From Flammeovirgaceae bacterium SG7u.111 (lineage in GTDB: Bacteria; Bacteroidota; Bacteroidia; Cytophagales; Flammeovirgaceae): a DNA stretch of 64,000 nucleotides. The stretch spans positions 3,425,635 through 3,489,634 of the forward strand of contig CP139021.1 in the NCBI GenBank assembly GCA_034044135.1, in the 5' to 3' direction. Both the position numbers and the translations under genes were made by a program. Each line of letters begins with the position of its first letter. Within the stretch, counting starts at the first letter, position 1. This document shows, piece after piece, positions 52,492-61,081 of this stretch. The notes below the pieces were generated by a model. The model was given only the letters and a program-made list of their open reading frames with translations. It did no database searches and was not told where the DNA came from.

Positions 52492-53991
52492 TTAATGAGC
52501 CCTTATTTTCACTTTTTCCGTTTCATAAAGCAAGTTTCCTTTTTCATCAAAGAACTCAAAACGAAGAACAGGTCTATCGTTAGGGTAACCCAGTTTCACC
52601 ATTAAAAACCCTCCGGATGGTTCTTTGGAAGTGTAAGGTTGCTGGATTAATCCCTCAGGATCAGTTGAATTTTCGTCTCCAGGCAGCTTGCCCAAGCGCG
52701 AATTCTGATCTACCTGCGAGCCACAGCTGAACTCTTCAAACCCAGAAGGGTGGGTAGAATGATATTGCCAATGCCTATCTCCACAGAGGATGTAAAAGTT
52801 TTTTTGCAAAAAACCATTTGCTTTCAACCAATCAAAAAATGCATCTCCCTCTACTTTGAACCCGCCAGGATTCGTATGGTTATCCGTCTTGCGTTTGTCG
52901 TCCGGACCAACCATAGGCGTTGGGGTAACCAGCAGTTTGAAAGTAGCATCGCTTTCCAAAAGCGAATTTTTCAACCATGCCATTTGTTCTTTGCCCCACA
53001 TTGTTTTCTCAGGGCCGTCTTCCATGTTATTGGGGCTGCGGAAATCCCTTCCTTCCGCCATCCAAATTTGGAGGTCTTTTGATATTCTATGTGTCCTGTA
53101 AGTTTTAGACGGAACAGGCACTTGCTCTATAAAAGTATTCACCCCAAGCTCATGAGAAGGGTCGTTTCCATGTTTTTTACTAGAAGGCAAGGTATCCGAA
53201 TCGTCAAACCGATGGTCGTGGTCGTCTTTCATCCAATAAGCTGGCACGGAACCCATCAAACTTGTCATCCGGTCCATATTAAATAACCTGTGCCATTTTG
53301 CCCGCATCTCTGGCAACTTCGTGGCCTTATCAAAGCCAGGATGGTCATAGTAGACATTATCGCCGTTGCCTATGTAAAAATCAGGCATTTTGCTTTCTAT
53401 AGCCTCTAGGTTGGGGAAGCCGAGGCCTGCATCCGCCTCTGTGTAAGGACCTGCCCCTTGCGAGGAAGGTTTCCCTTTCCCAAAGTTGCCGCCCATATAA
53501 AACCGTTCATAATGTGAACCGGTTACCATTACAAAAGAGACCAGTTCTTCTTTTTCCTTGCCGGGCAGGGTTTTGAAAGTTTGGGTATGGGAATAAGTTG
53601 TCACTTCTTCTTTGCTCCCATAGGCTATCTTATAATAATAGCGTTGGTTGGGTTCTAAGCTATCCGCCTCCCATTTGATAATGTAATCATTTTCTGGCCT
53701 TGCAGGCATCCAGCTCGACTGTTTTGATTGTTTGAAGTCGGCGTCGGTTGATAGCTCGAAGCGGGCAAAGCCCTCCCTCCCAGGTAGGTCATTGTCAATA
53801 AGGGTATCAGATGCCACCAGCCTTGCTTGGAGCAAAATAGCGTCTACTTGGGGTTCGCCTGCAAGTAATGTAGGCAAGCCAAAATAAGAATCTTCAGGCT
53901 CTTCTGTGGTAGGCTTATCACAAGCTTGGAAAAGCAAGAAAGACATAAGGAAGAAAAAGGTACTTGATCGAAGCAAATAAGTCATTTTCAT
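52492..53991 (-). CDS. PhoD-like alkaline phosphatase / phosphodiesterase lipoprotein
   Basis: 499 aa from the ATG at 53989-53991, chosen because it sits just before the lipoprotein signal (FFFLMSFLLFQAC); an upstream ATG would add 11 residues. PhoD family: an N-terminal Fn3-like part (LEPNQRYYYKIAYGS) is followed by the metallophosphatase core with VMVTGSHYERF, FYIGNGDNVYYDHPGF, YWMKDDHDHRFDDSD, and FYILCGDRHWQYHS. Exported. Members hydrolyse phosphodiesters, including teichoic acid or phospholipid head groups. The first motif (VTGS) departs from the common GSC form, so metal ligation may vary. Single gene. Confidence 0.87.
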   Translation of the reverse strand: MKMTYLLRSSTFFFLMSFLLFQACDKPTTEEPEDSYFGLPTLLAGEPQVDAILLQARLVASDTLIDNDLPGREGFARFELSTDADFKQSKQSSWMPARPENDYIIKWEADSLEPNQRYYYKIAYGSKEEVTTYSHTQTFKTLPGKEKEELVSFVMVTGSHYERFYMGGNFGKGKPSSQGAGPYTEADAGLGFPNLEAIESKMPDFYIGNGDNVYYDHPGFDKATKLPEMRAKWHRLFNMDRMTSLMGSVPAYWMKDDHDHRFDDSDTLPSSKKHGNDPSHELGVNTFIEQVPVPSKTYRTHRISKDLQIWMAEGRDFRSPNNMEDGPEKTMWGKEQMAWLKNSLLESDATFKLLVTPTPMVGPDDKRKTDNHTNPGGFKVEGDAFFDWLKANGFLQKNFYILCGDRHWQYHSTHPSGFEEFSCGSQVDQNSRLGKLPGDENSTDPEGLIQQPYTSKEPSGGFLMVKLGYPNDRPVLRFEFFDEKGNLLYETEKVKIRAH

Positions 53992-54276
53992 GTATAGTGG
54001 GATTAGTTTTTCTAAAATTAACAATTCCTATTTAACCCAAAACCAAGGAGCGGAAACTTCATTTGTGGTTGCTTTACCGTCCAAATTATTTTCATTCCTT
54101 TCACAAAAAAATAAAGGTCAATTTCAACATGGATTATTAATTAAGGAGGAAAGGGTATATTTTTAAGGAAAAATTGGATTATACCATCCAGTTTTTAAGG
54201 TGAAATTTTTATTGGTAGCTAGGACAAACAACGGTCTAAAGCCATCACAACCACAATCATATCAAACTACAGTACA

Positions 54277-56460
54277 ATGAAAAAAACGATTTTACTAGCC
54301 TCTATTTTTATAGGGCTTATTGCTACGGCATTTGCCCAAGGCGGCAAACACACTGACAAATTTGAACAGTTAGGGCCAGATTTGGGAACGCCAAACGAGT
54401 ACAGAACTGCTTCAGGTGCGCCAGGTGTTAAATATTGGCAAAACACTGCTGACTTCGACATGGAAATTGTGCTTGATGACGAAAAGCAGACTATCTCTGG
54501 TGTAGAAACCATCACTTACCACAACGAGTCCCCTGACGTGCTTACTTACCTTTGGATGCAGCTAGACCAAAACATGAGAGCAAAAGATTCTCATACGTAC
54601 AGCACTGCTACCAATTCGGTAAACCATGGAGCTACGTACAAGCCTCAGAGAAGAAGCACTGGCGCTATCGCTTACATGATGGAGCCTGAGTTTGAGGGCG
54701 GGTTTAAAATCGAATATGTAACCGATATGGATGGCAACCCATTGCCTCACGTGATCAACAAAACAATGATGTCGGTTGATATGCCTAAGCCATTGAAAAC
54801 CGGTGAATCGTTCTCGTACAAAGTTGCTTGGAGCTACAACATCAACGACAGGATGAAAATCGGTGGTCGTTCAGGTTACGAGTACTTCGAAAAAGACGAC
54901 AACTACCTTTATACTATCGCACAGTTTTTCCCAAGAATGTGTGTGTATAGCGACAACGAAGGATGGCAAAACAAACAATTCCTTGGTTCTGGTGAGTTCA
55001 CCCTTCCATTTGGCGATTACAAATTCAAATTGACCGTTCCTGCTGACCATGTGGTTGCAGCAACTGGCAAACTGGCAAATGCCGAGGAAGTATTGAGCGA
55101 AAAGGAAATTGAGCGATTGAAAAAAGCGGAAACTTCTGACACTCCGGTAATCATCGTTACGCAAAAAGAGGCTGAAAAAGCCGAGAAGAAAAAAGTAAAG
55201 GAAACGAAGACTTGGGTATTTGAAGCTGAAAATGTTCGTGACTTTGCATTTGCAACCTCAAGAAAGTTTATCTGGGATGCAATGGGCATTGAAATTGGCG
55301 GAAAGACCGTCATGGCAATGTCTTACTATCCTAAAGAAGGCAACCCGCTTTGGGAAGAGTATTCAACTCGTGCTGTCGCGCAAGCTTTGGAAACCTATTC
55401 TCACTACACTATCGACTACCCTTACCACAAAGCCATCTCTGTTCATACTGACAGAATTGGTATGGAGTACCCAATGATTTGCTTCAACGGTGGCCGTCCA
55501 GATGAAGATGGTACTTATAGCGACAGGGTTAAATACGGAATGATCGGTGTAATCATCCACGAAGTTGGACACAACTTCTTCCCGATGATCATCAATTCAG
55601 ATGAGCGCCAGTGGACTTGGATGGACGAAGGTTTGAACACGTTCACTCAGTACTTGACCGAACTCGATTGGCAAGCTAAAAACCCTAAAGAAGCTGATTA
55701 TCCTCACCGTCGTGGCCCTGCTAACAATATTGTTCCTTACATGAAAATGGACAAGTCAAGCATTAGCCCGATTATGACCAACTCTGAGCAAGTACAGATG
55801 TTAGGCCCAAATGCTTACGCAAAACCTGCAACTGCTTTAAATATTTTGAGAGAGACAGTAATGGGTAAAGAATTGTTCGATAGAGCTTTCAAAGAATACG
55901 CACAACGTTGGGCATTTAAGCACCCAACTCCTGCAGATTTCTTCAGGACTATGGAAGATGCTTCTGGTGTTGATTTGGATTGGTTTTGGAAAGGCTGGTT
56001 CTACACTGTAGACCATACAGATATTGCTATGACTGGTGTGAAAAAACTGAAAATCAGTACAGATACTACTGCAAAAAGCAAAAAATTGGTTGACAGCGAA
56101 ACTGCTGATGAAGACTTCCAGGAGTTTTATGCAAACCTTTCTGAGGATGACATGAAAAAAATCGATCCTGATTTGAAGTTCTATGAAGTGTCTTTGGAAA
56201 ACCTAGGAGGTTTGGTAATGCCAGTTATCTTGGAATTTACTTACAAAGATGGTAGTACCGAGATCAAACGTATTCCCGCTGAAATATGGAGAAAGAATTC
56301 TGAAAAAATCACTAAAGTATTTACCAGTACTAAAGATATTGAAAGTATCGTTCTCGATCCATTCTTGGAAACGGCCGACACCGACCTTGAAAACAATTAC
56401 TGGCCTAAGAAGGAGCTTCCTTCAAGGTTTGAGCTTTTCAAAGAGTCTGGTGGCAAGTAA
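54277..56460 (+). CDS. M1-family metallopeptidase, copy 1
   Basis: 727 aa with a signal peptide (ILLASIFIGLIATAFAQ). The zinc motif HEVGH is at 428-432 (GVIIHEVGHNFFPM) and the third ligand Glu lies at 451 (WTWMDEGLNTF), giving the HExxH-x18-E spacing of M1. The usual GxMEN exopeptidase motif reads GMEYPMICFNGG, so aminopeptidase activity is not certain. A C-terminal beta part (EFTYKDGSTEIKRIPAEIWRKNSEK in parts) closes it. Exported or cell-surface. Tandem with a close paralog of identical length 71 nt downstream; a terminator lies between them. Confidence 0.9.
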   Translation: MKKTILLASIFIGLIATAFAQGGKHTDKFEQLGPDLGTPNEYRTASGAPGVKYWQNTADFDMEIVLDDEKQTISGVETITYHNESPDVLTYLWMQLDQNMRAKDSHTYSTATNSVNHGATYKPQRRSTGAIAYMMEPEFEGGFKIEYVTDMDGNPLPHVINKTMMSVDMPKPLKTGESFSYKVAWSYNINDRMKIGGRSGYEYFEKDDNYLYTIAQFFPRMCVYSDNEGWQNKQFLGSGEFTLPFGDYKFKLTVPADHVVAATGKLANAEEVLSEKEIERLKKAETSDTPVIIVTQKEAEKAEKKKVKETKTWVFEAENVRDFAFATSRKFIWDAMGIEIGGKTVMAMSYYPKEGNPLWEEYSTRAVAQALETYSHYTIDYPYHKAISVHTDRIGMEYPMICFNGGRPDEDGTYSDRVKYGMIGVIIHEVGHNFFPMIINSDERQWTWMDEGLNTFTQYLTELDWQAKNPKEADYPHRRGPANNIVPYMKMDKSSISPIMTNSEQVQMLGPNAYAKPATALNILRETVMGKELFDRAFKEYAQRWAFKHPTPADFFRTMEDASGVDLDWFWKGWFYTVDHTDIAMTGVKKLKISTDTTAKSKKLVDSETADEDFQEFYANLSEDDMKKIDPDLKFYEVSLENLGGLVMPVILEFTYKDGSTEIKRIPAEIWRKNSEKITKVFTSTKDIESIVLDPFLETADTDLENNYWPKKELPSRFELFKESGGK

Positions 56461-56480
56461 TATTTTTTAGGAGTTTCTTA

Positions 56481-56505
56481 GTCCCTCAGCAATGAGGGAC
56501 TTTTT
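56481..56505 (+). terminator. Terminator between the two M1 genes
   Basis: GTCCCTCA (56481-56488) and TGAGGGAC (56493-56500), tetraloop GCAA, then five Ts. It lies within the 71-nt gap. Confidence 0.85.
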
Positions 56506-56531
56506 CTATTGTATCCATCAACAATACGTAT

Positions 56532-58715
56532 ATGAAAAAAACAGGATTAATTTTTGCCCTTGGTTGTATGCTTTTGGGGCTTCAAAGTCTTTCTGCACAA
56601 GAAAGAAAGCACACTGACAAGTTTGAACAATTAGGCCCTAAACTTCGCAGTCCGAACGAATATAGAACTGCTTCGGGTGCGCCAGGAGTAAAGTACTGGC
56701 AAAACACTGCCGATTATGTGATTGACATCGAGCTGAACGATGAGACTCAGTCGATTAAAGGCAAGGAAACTATCACCTACCACAATAGCTCGCCAGACGT
56801 ACTCGATTACCTTTGGGTGCAACTAGATCAAAATGTAAGGGCTAAAGATTCACATTCTTACAGCACTTCTACCGGTAGCGTGAGGCATGGAGCAAGGGCA
56901 CGATCTATTAAAAGAGCGCTAGAACCTGAATTTGACGGTGGGTTTAAAATCAAATCGGTGACCGATACCGAAGGGAATGACCTTGATTACATCATTAACA
57001 AAACGATGATGTCAATTGATATGCCTGAGAAACTTGCTACTAGCGAAGATTTCTCTTTCTCAATTGAGTGGGAATACAACATCAATGACCGTATGAAAGA
57101 CGGCGGCCGCTCCGGTTACGAATACTTCGAAAAAGACGAAAACTACCTTTATACAATTGCACAATTCTACCCAAGAATGTGTGTATATAATGACGTAGAA
57201 GGATGGCAAAACAAACAATTCCTTGGTTCTGGTGAGTTCACGCTTCCTTTTGGCAAGTTCAAAGTAAGTTTGACGCTTCCTTCCGACCATGTAGTTGCTG
57301 CAACTGGTAAGCTTCAAAACCCAGAAGAAGTTCTTTCTTCGAAACAAATCGAGCGTTTGAAAGAAGCGGAAACTTCTGAGACTCCTGTAATTATCATTAC
57401 TCAAAAAGAAGCTGAAAAAGCGGAGAAGAAAAAAGCAAAAGATACCAAAACGTGGGTGTTCGAAGCAGACAGCGTGAGAGACTTTGCTTTCGCATCTTCT
57501 AGGAAATTTATTTGGGATGCGCAAGGCGTTGATGTTGGAGGCAAAACCGTGATGGCGATGTCTTACTACCCAAAAGAAGGCAACCCACTTTGGGAAGAAT
57601 ATTCTACCCGTGCAGTAGCTCAAACCTTGAAAACATATTCAAGCTACACGTTTGACTATCCTTACCACAAGGCAATCTCAGTTCATGCGAAAAGCATCGG
57701 CATGGAGTACCCAATGATTTGCTTCAACTTCGGTCGCCCTAGCGAGGATGGTACTTATCCTGATTATGTAAAATACGGAATGATCATGGTAGTGATCCAC
57801 GAAGTAGGCCACAACTTCTTCCCTATGATTGTAAACTCTGACGAGCGCCAGTGGACATGGATGGACGAAGGGTTGAACAGTTTTATCCAGTACCTAACTG
57901 AGGTAGAATGGGCGGCAAACAACCCAAAAGAGAAAGACTATCCATTCCGTGGAGGACCTCCTAAAAACATAGTTCCTTACATGAAAATGGACAAAGATAG
58001 GCTCAGTCCAATCATGACCAACTCAGAGCAAGTCCAAAACCTTGGGCCTAACGCATACAGCAAGCCTGCTACTGCGCTGAACATCTTGAGAGAAACAGTA
58101 ATGGGTAGAGAATTGTTCGACAAAGCATTCAAAGAATACTCTCGCAGGTGGGCATTTAAACACCCTACTCCAGACGATTTCTTCAGGACTATGGAAGACG
58201 CTTCTGGCGTTGACTTAGATTGGTTCTGGAAAGGTTGGTTCTACACTGTTGACCATGTAGATATAGCCATGACTGGTGTGAAAAAACTAAAAATCAGCAC
58301 CGATACAACTGCTAAAGAAACAGCATTAAAACCTAGCATCACGGCTGATGAGGATTTCCAAGAATTCTATGCAGACCTTTCTGACGAAGATATAAAAAAG
58401 ATAGGTTCTGACATGAAGTTTTACGAGGTTTCCCTAGAGAACAAAGGCGGTTTGGTTATGCCTGTCATCTTGGAATTCACCTATAAAGATGGATCTACGG
58501 AAATCATACGAATCCCTGCTGAGATTTGGAGAAAAAATGCTGAGCAAGTAACTAAAGTATTCACCAGCACAAAAGAAGTAGAAAGAATCGTATTAGATCC
58601 TTTCTTGGAAACTGCAGATACTGACTTAGAAAATAATTACTGGCCTAGCTCAGAAATGCCAAGCCAAATGGAGCTTTTCAAAGAAAAGAAAACTGCACCT
58701 AAAGGCTCGAAGTAA
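56532..58715 (+). CDS. M1-family metallopeptidase, copy 2
   Basis: 727 aa with a signal peptide (LIFALGCMLLGLQSLSAQ). HEVGH at 423-427 and Glu 446 (WTWMDEGLNSF) are intact. It resembles copy 1 over its whole length (shared stretches such as KHTDKFEQLGP, PNEYRTASGAPGVKYWQNTAD, GRSGYEYFEKD, ASGVDLDWFWKGWFYTVDH), so a recent tandem duplication is clear. Copy 1 has extra residues near 110-120 (KPQRRSTGAIAYMM). The C-terminus of copy 2 is extended by a few basic residues (KEKKTAPKGSK). Both have separate terminators, so they can be expressed differently. Confidence 0.9.
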   Translation: MKKTGLIFALGCMLLGLQSLSAQERKHTDKFEQLGPKLRSPNEYRTASGAPGVKYWQNTADYVIDIELNDETQSIKGKETITYHNSSPDVLDYLWVQLDQNVRAKDSHSYSTSTGSVRHGARARSIKRALEPEFDGGFKIKSVTDTEGNDLDYIINKTMMSIDMPEKLATSEDFSFSIEWEYNINDRMKDGGRSGYEYFEKDENYLYTIAQFYPRMCVYNDVEGWQNKQFLGSGEFTLPFGKFKVSLTLPSDHVVAATGKLQNPEEVLSSKQIERLKEAETSETPVIIITQKEAEKAEKKKAKDTKTWVFEADSVRDFAFASSRKFIWDAQGVDVGGKTVMAMSYYPKEGNPLWEEYSTRAVAQTLKTYSSYTFDYPYHKAISVHAKSIGMEYPMICFNFGRPSEDGTYPDYVKYGMIMVVIHEVGHNFFPMIVNSDERQWTWMDEGLNSFIQYLTEVEWAANNPKEKDYPFRGGPPKNIVPYMKMDKDRLSPIMTNSEQVQNLGPNAYSKPATALNILRETVMGRELFDKAFKEYSRRWAFKHPTPDDFFRTMEDASGVDLDWFWKGWFYTVDHVDIAMTGVKKLKISTDTTAKETALKPSITADEDFQEFYADLSDEDIKKIGSDMKFYEVSLENKGGLVMPVILEFTYKDGSTEIIRIPAEIWRKNAEQVTKVFTSTKEVERIVLDPFLETADTDLENNYWPSSEMPSQMELFKEKKTAPKGSK

Positions 58716-58731
58716 TAAATACTCTACACAC

Positions 58732-58768
58732 AAAAAGGGCTTGCCATGTATTTGGAAAGCCCTTTTTT
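58732..58768 (+). terminator. Terminator after the second M1 gene
   Basis: AAAAAGGGCTT (58732-58742) pairs with AAGCCCTTTTT (58757-58767), followed by a T. Confidence 0.85.
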
Positions 58769-58820
58769 CATGCCAAAAGACTGTTCAAGTGGGAACAAAA
58801 CTCAAACAAACATGGGACAG

Positions 58821-59447
58821 CTAAATCAGCTTTTGTTGGATAGCTTTTTCTATAGCAGCAGCTTTGCTATTTACCTGTAGTTTATGATAGATGTTTTTGA
58901 TATGAGATTTCACCGTTTCTTTGTGGATAAAAAGCTCATCAGCTATTACGGTGTAGCTTTTCCCTTTAGACAACAGCTCTAACACCTCCGTTTCTCTAGG
59001 TGTAAGCGGCGAGTTCGTATTTCGCTGAAAGGACTGTACAACCATGCGGGCGATATGGCTACTCATAGGAGCACCTCCACCTTCCACCTCATTGATAGCA
59101 TCTAGCAAGCTGCCATAATCGGAATTTTTGGTGATATAACCATCTGCTCCGGCACACAGAGCATCAAAAACAGACTGGCTGTTTTCTCTCACTGTTATTA
59201 CCAGGATATGAATTTCAGGGTATCGCTTCTTTATTTTTTTAATCCCCTCTATCCCGCTCATTCCGGGAAGGTCCAGATCCATGAGCATGATATTCGGCAA
59301 ATTCTCGGGAATTTCTTTTAACGCAGATTCGCAGTTGATAAATGTCCCAGTCACTTCAAAGCCAACCATGCTATTAATCAGCAGTGAAAACCCATCCAGT
59401 ACCACCTCATTATCTTCTACTATCGCTACTTTAGTATTTTTTTCCAT
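58821..59447 (-). CDS. LuxR/NarL-family response regulator
   Basis: 208 aa from the ATG at 59445-59447; an upstream ATG would add 18 residues without homology. Receiver domain with phosphoacceptor Asp57 (IMLMDLDLPGMSG), acidic pocket VEDNE near 10-14 and the ITVRE/ITKN switch residues. C-terminal LuxR helix-turn-helix: LTPRETEVLELLSKGKSYTVIADELFIHKETVKSHIKNIYHKL (in parts). No histidine kinase is adjacent, so it is an orphan regulator here. It is transcribed alone. Confidence 0.93.
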   Translation of the reverse strand: MEKNTKVAIVEDNEVVLDGFSLLINSMVGFEVTGTFINCESALKEIPENLPNIMLMDLDLPGMSGIEGIKKIKKRYPEIHILVITVRENSQSVFDALCAGADGYITKNSDYGSLLDAINEVEGGGAPMSSHIARMVVQSFQRNTNSPLTPRETEVLELLSKGKSYTVIADELFIHKETVKSHIKNIYHKLQVNSKAAAIEKAIQQKLI

Positions 59448-59869
59448 TTGACACTTTTTAGGTAAAAAATTCGCTCTATGCGTATTTATGCAATTGAACA
59501 TCTATAAAAATAAGAAATATCCTTTCCTTGTCAGGTGGTTTTTATGCCAAAGGGGAAAAGTATTGTTCAACGGTATACAGCATTGTTAGCAAATTAAGAT
59601 TTCTACATTTAAAAGACAGGTTATCAGCAAGTATAGCTGCAATGGGGAGAATAAATCCCCCTTATTGGGTGAGGTAATTAGCACGGAATCCAGAAGCAGA
59701 AGGCAGGACTCAAAATTGATTTCCTTTATGCAAGCGGGAAATAAAAAGGATAGGCGCAAATAATACCTATACAAAGGACTGATACAAGTAGAAAAGGCAG
59801 AAGAAGGCTCATGGGAAAGTGTTAATCACCTTGCCGAACGGTATGAAAACTCCTCAAAAGAGCATAAAA

Positions 59870-59892
59870 AAATCCCCTTGTCTCGGGGATTT
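59870..59892 (-). terminator. Terminator-like hairpin, minus strand
   Basis: AAATCCCC (59870-59877) pairs with GGGGATTT (59885-59892), loop TTGTCTC; on the minus strand a T run follows the stem. Confidence 0.6.
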
Positions 59893-59951
59893 ACAACATG
59901 AAATAAAAAGGCAATATTTGTAATGTAATTTAAATAATTGATCAAGCTAGC

Positions 59952-59991
59952 ACCTCTCCGATGTACCTCTCTAAGAAGACAGTGGAGAGGT
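59952..59991 (-). terminator. Hairpin behind the S24 repressor gene
   Basis: ACCTCTCC (59952-59959) pairs with GGAGAGGT (59984-59991); a second ACCTCTC at 59965-59971 can pair alternatively with the same arm. The nearest gene on the minus strand stops 24 nt before it. Confidence 0.5.
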
Positions 59992-60014
59992 ATTACTTTT
60001 TATAGGCGATTCAA

Positions 60015-60833
60015 TTAATTGCCCCATACTTTCTCTCTATTCTTACGCTTCAAATCGTTCAAGCCATCTTCTAGCCTCCAAACAGCCTCTTTAAGCTCTA
60101 AGTAATTAGATGCTGTTTCTTCAGGGAATTCTTGGCTAATATAGGCTGAAAACTTCCATATTTCCTTCACATCTACTATTGGCACTTCGTAGGATGTATA
60201 ATTGATGTTGGTCGATTTTAAGATCAGTATCCTGTCAGAAGCAATTCTATTGATTACTTTTTTCAGTACATAGCCTTCATTATTTGTCACTACCACACAA
60301 ATTTGCCCATCTTTTATACTATTCCAATCCTCCACATATTCTGCAATCACAATACTCTTGGACTTGAGAGGAAGCATCGAATCCCCTTCTATTTCAAATG
60401 CCCTGTAGGTTTTCCCCTTCGGCAAAAATGGAAGGCTGTATTTAGGCAAACTGCTCATATATTCGGGATCGGCATACCCCCGTGTATATCCCGCCGATGC
60501 TTTATGAGGGACTAGCACTATGCTCTCATTATTTTCTTCATCTGTGGTGATAGTCAAAATACGCAGATTCTCTGCTTTCACATACTTCTCTGTATCTAGC
60601 TTTTTCTTGAGTTCGGAGTCTTCCATAAGTGCTAAATCCACATTGAGTAACTGATCGAGTGTCAGGTTAAAATAACCAGCCATTTTTTGTAAAGTATCTA
60701 ATCTTGGTTCCGCCCGTTGGTCTTCGTAAGAGCTATACGCGCTTCTTGTTACATCAAAAGCTGCCCCCATTTTTTCTTGGCTAGGCTTTCCTATTTTCCC
60801 TCTCAAAAACTTTAAGTTTTTAGCTAGATACAT
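60015..60833 (-). CDS. XRE-family repressor with S24 (LexA-like) peptidase domain
   Basis: 272 aa. N-terminal helix-turn-helix at about 5-60 (LKFLRGKIGKPSQEKMGAAF, VTRSAYSSYEDQRAEP). The S24 part from about 105 has the cleavage-type Ala-Gly at 114-115 (KASAGYTRGY), the nucleophile Ser152 in EIEGDSMLP and Lys191/192 in YVLKKV. A C-terminal helical tail (LELKEAVWRLEDGLNDLKRKN) is extra. Family logic: self-cleavage on DNA damage (cI/LexA type). No phage genes surround it, so it may be a host regulator of stress genes. Its targets are unknown. Single gene. Confidence 0.88.
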   Translation of the reverse strand: MYLAKNLKFLRGKIGKPSQEKMGAAFDVTRSAYSSYEDQRAEPRLDTLQKMAGYFNLTLDQLLNVDLALMEDSELKKKLDTEKYVKAENLRILTITTDEENNESIVLVPHKASAGYTRGYADPEYMSSLPKYSLPFLPKGKTYRAFEIEGDSMLPLKSKSIVIAEYVEDWNSIKDGQICVVVTNNEGYVLKKVINRIASDRILILKSTNINYTSYEVPIVDVKEIWKFSAYISQEFPEETASNYLELKEAVWRLEDGLNDLKRKNREKVWGN

Positions 60834-60966
60834 ACTCCACTACTGTTTAACTTATGAACACAAATATGTTATTGATTTTTGTCAATGTTTACAAAGTTAG
60901 CAACAATCGATTTATTTAACAAGTTGACCGAAAGGATTTTACACTTTGTAATTCCCTTTTACAAAA

Positions 60967-61006
60967 GCAAAAACCTCCTTGTTAATAGAGACAAGGAGGT
61001 TTTTGC
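60967..61006. terminator. Strong bidirectional terminator
   Basis: A perfect 16-bp stem (60967-60982 with 60991-61006; core AACCTCCTTGT) with A/T-rich ends and loop TAATAGAG. It lies 75 nt past the sulfatase stop on the minus strand. Confidence 0.85.
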
Positions 61007-61081
61007 AAAGTTACAAGTTCACTATCCGTATTTTCTAAAGAAACAGATAAAAACCTGAATCTGTGATTGGTAAGAAAAGAA

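Larger units (their letters stand above)
59448..60014. other. Intergenic region with two hairpins
   Basis: 567 bp without a credible gene. It has the putative promoter of the response regulator at its left and two hairpins at its right (59870-59892 and 59952-59991), which presumably end the S24 repressor transcript. A small RNA between them cannot be excluded. Confidence 0.4.

Noticed and set aside
59586-59774. A 62-codon open frame on the minus strand between the response regulator and the S24 repressor
   Set aside because: No ribosome-binding site, no recognisable domain and unusual composition; more likely chance in a non-coding region.
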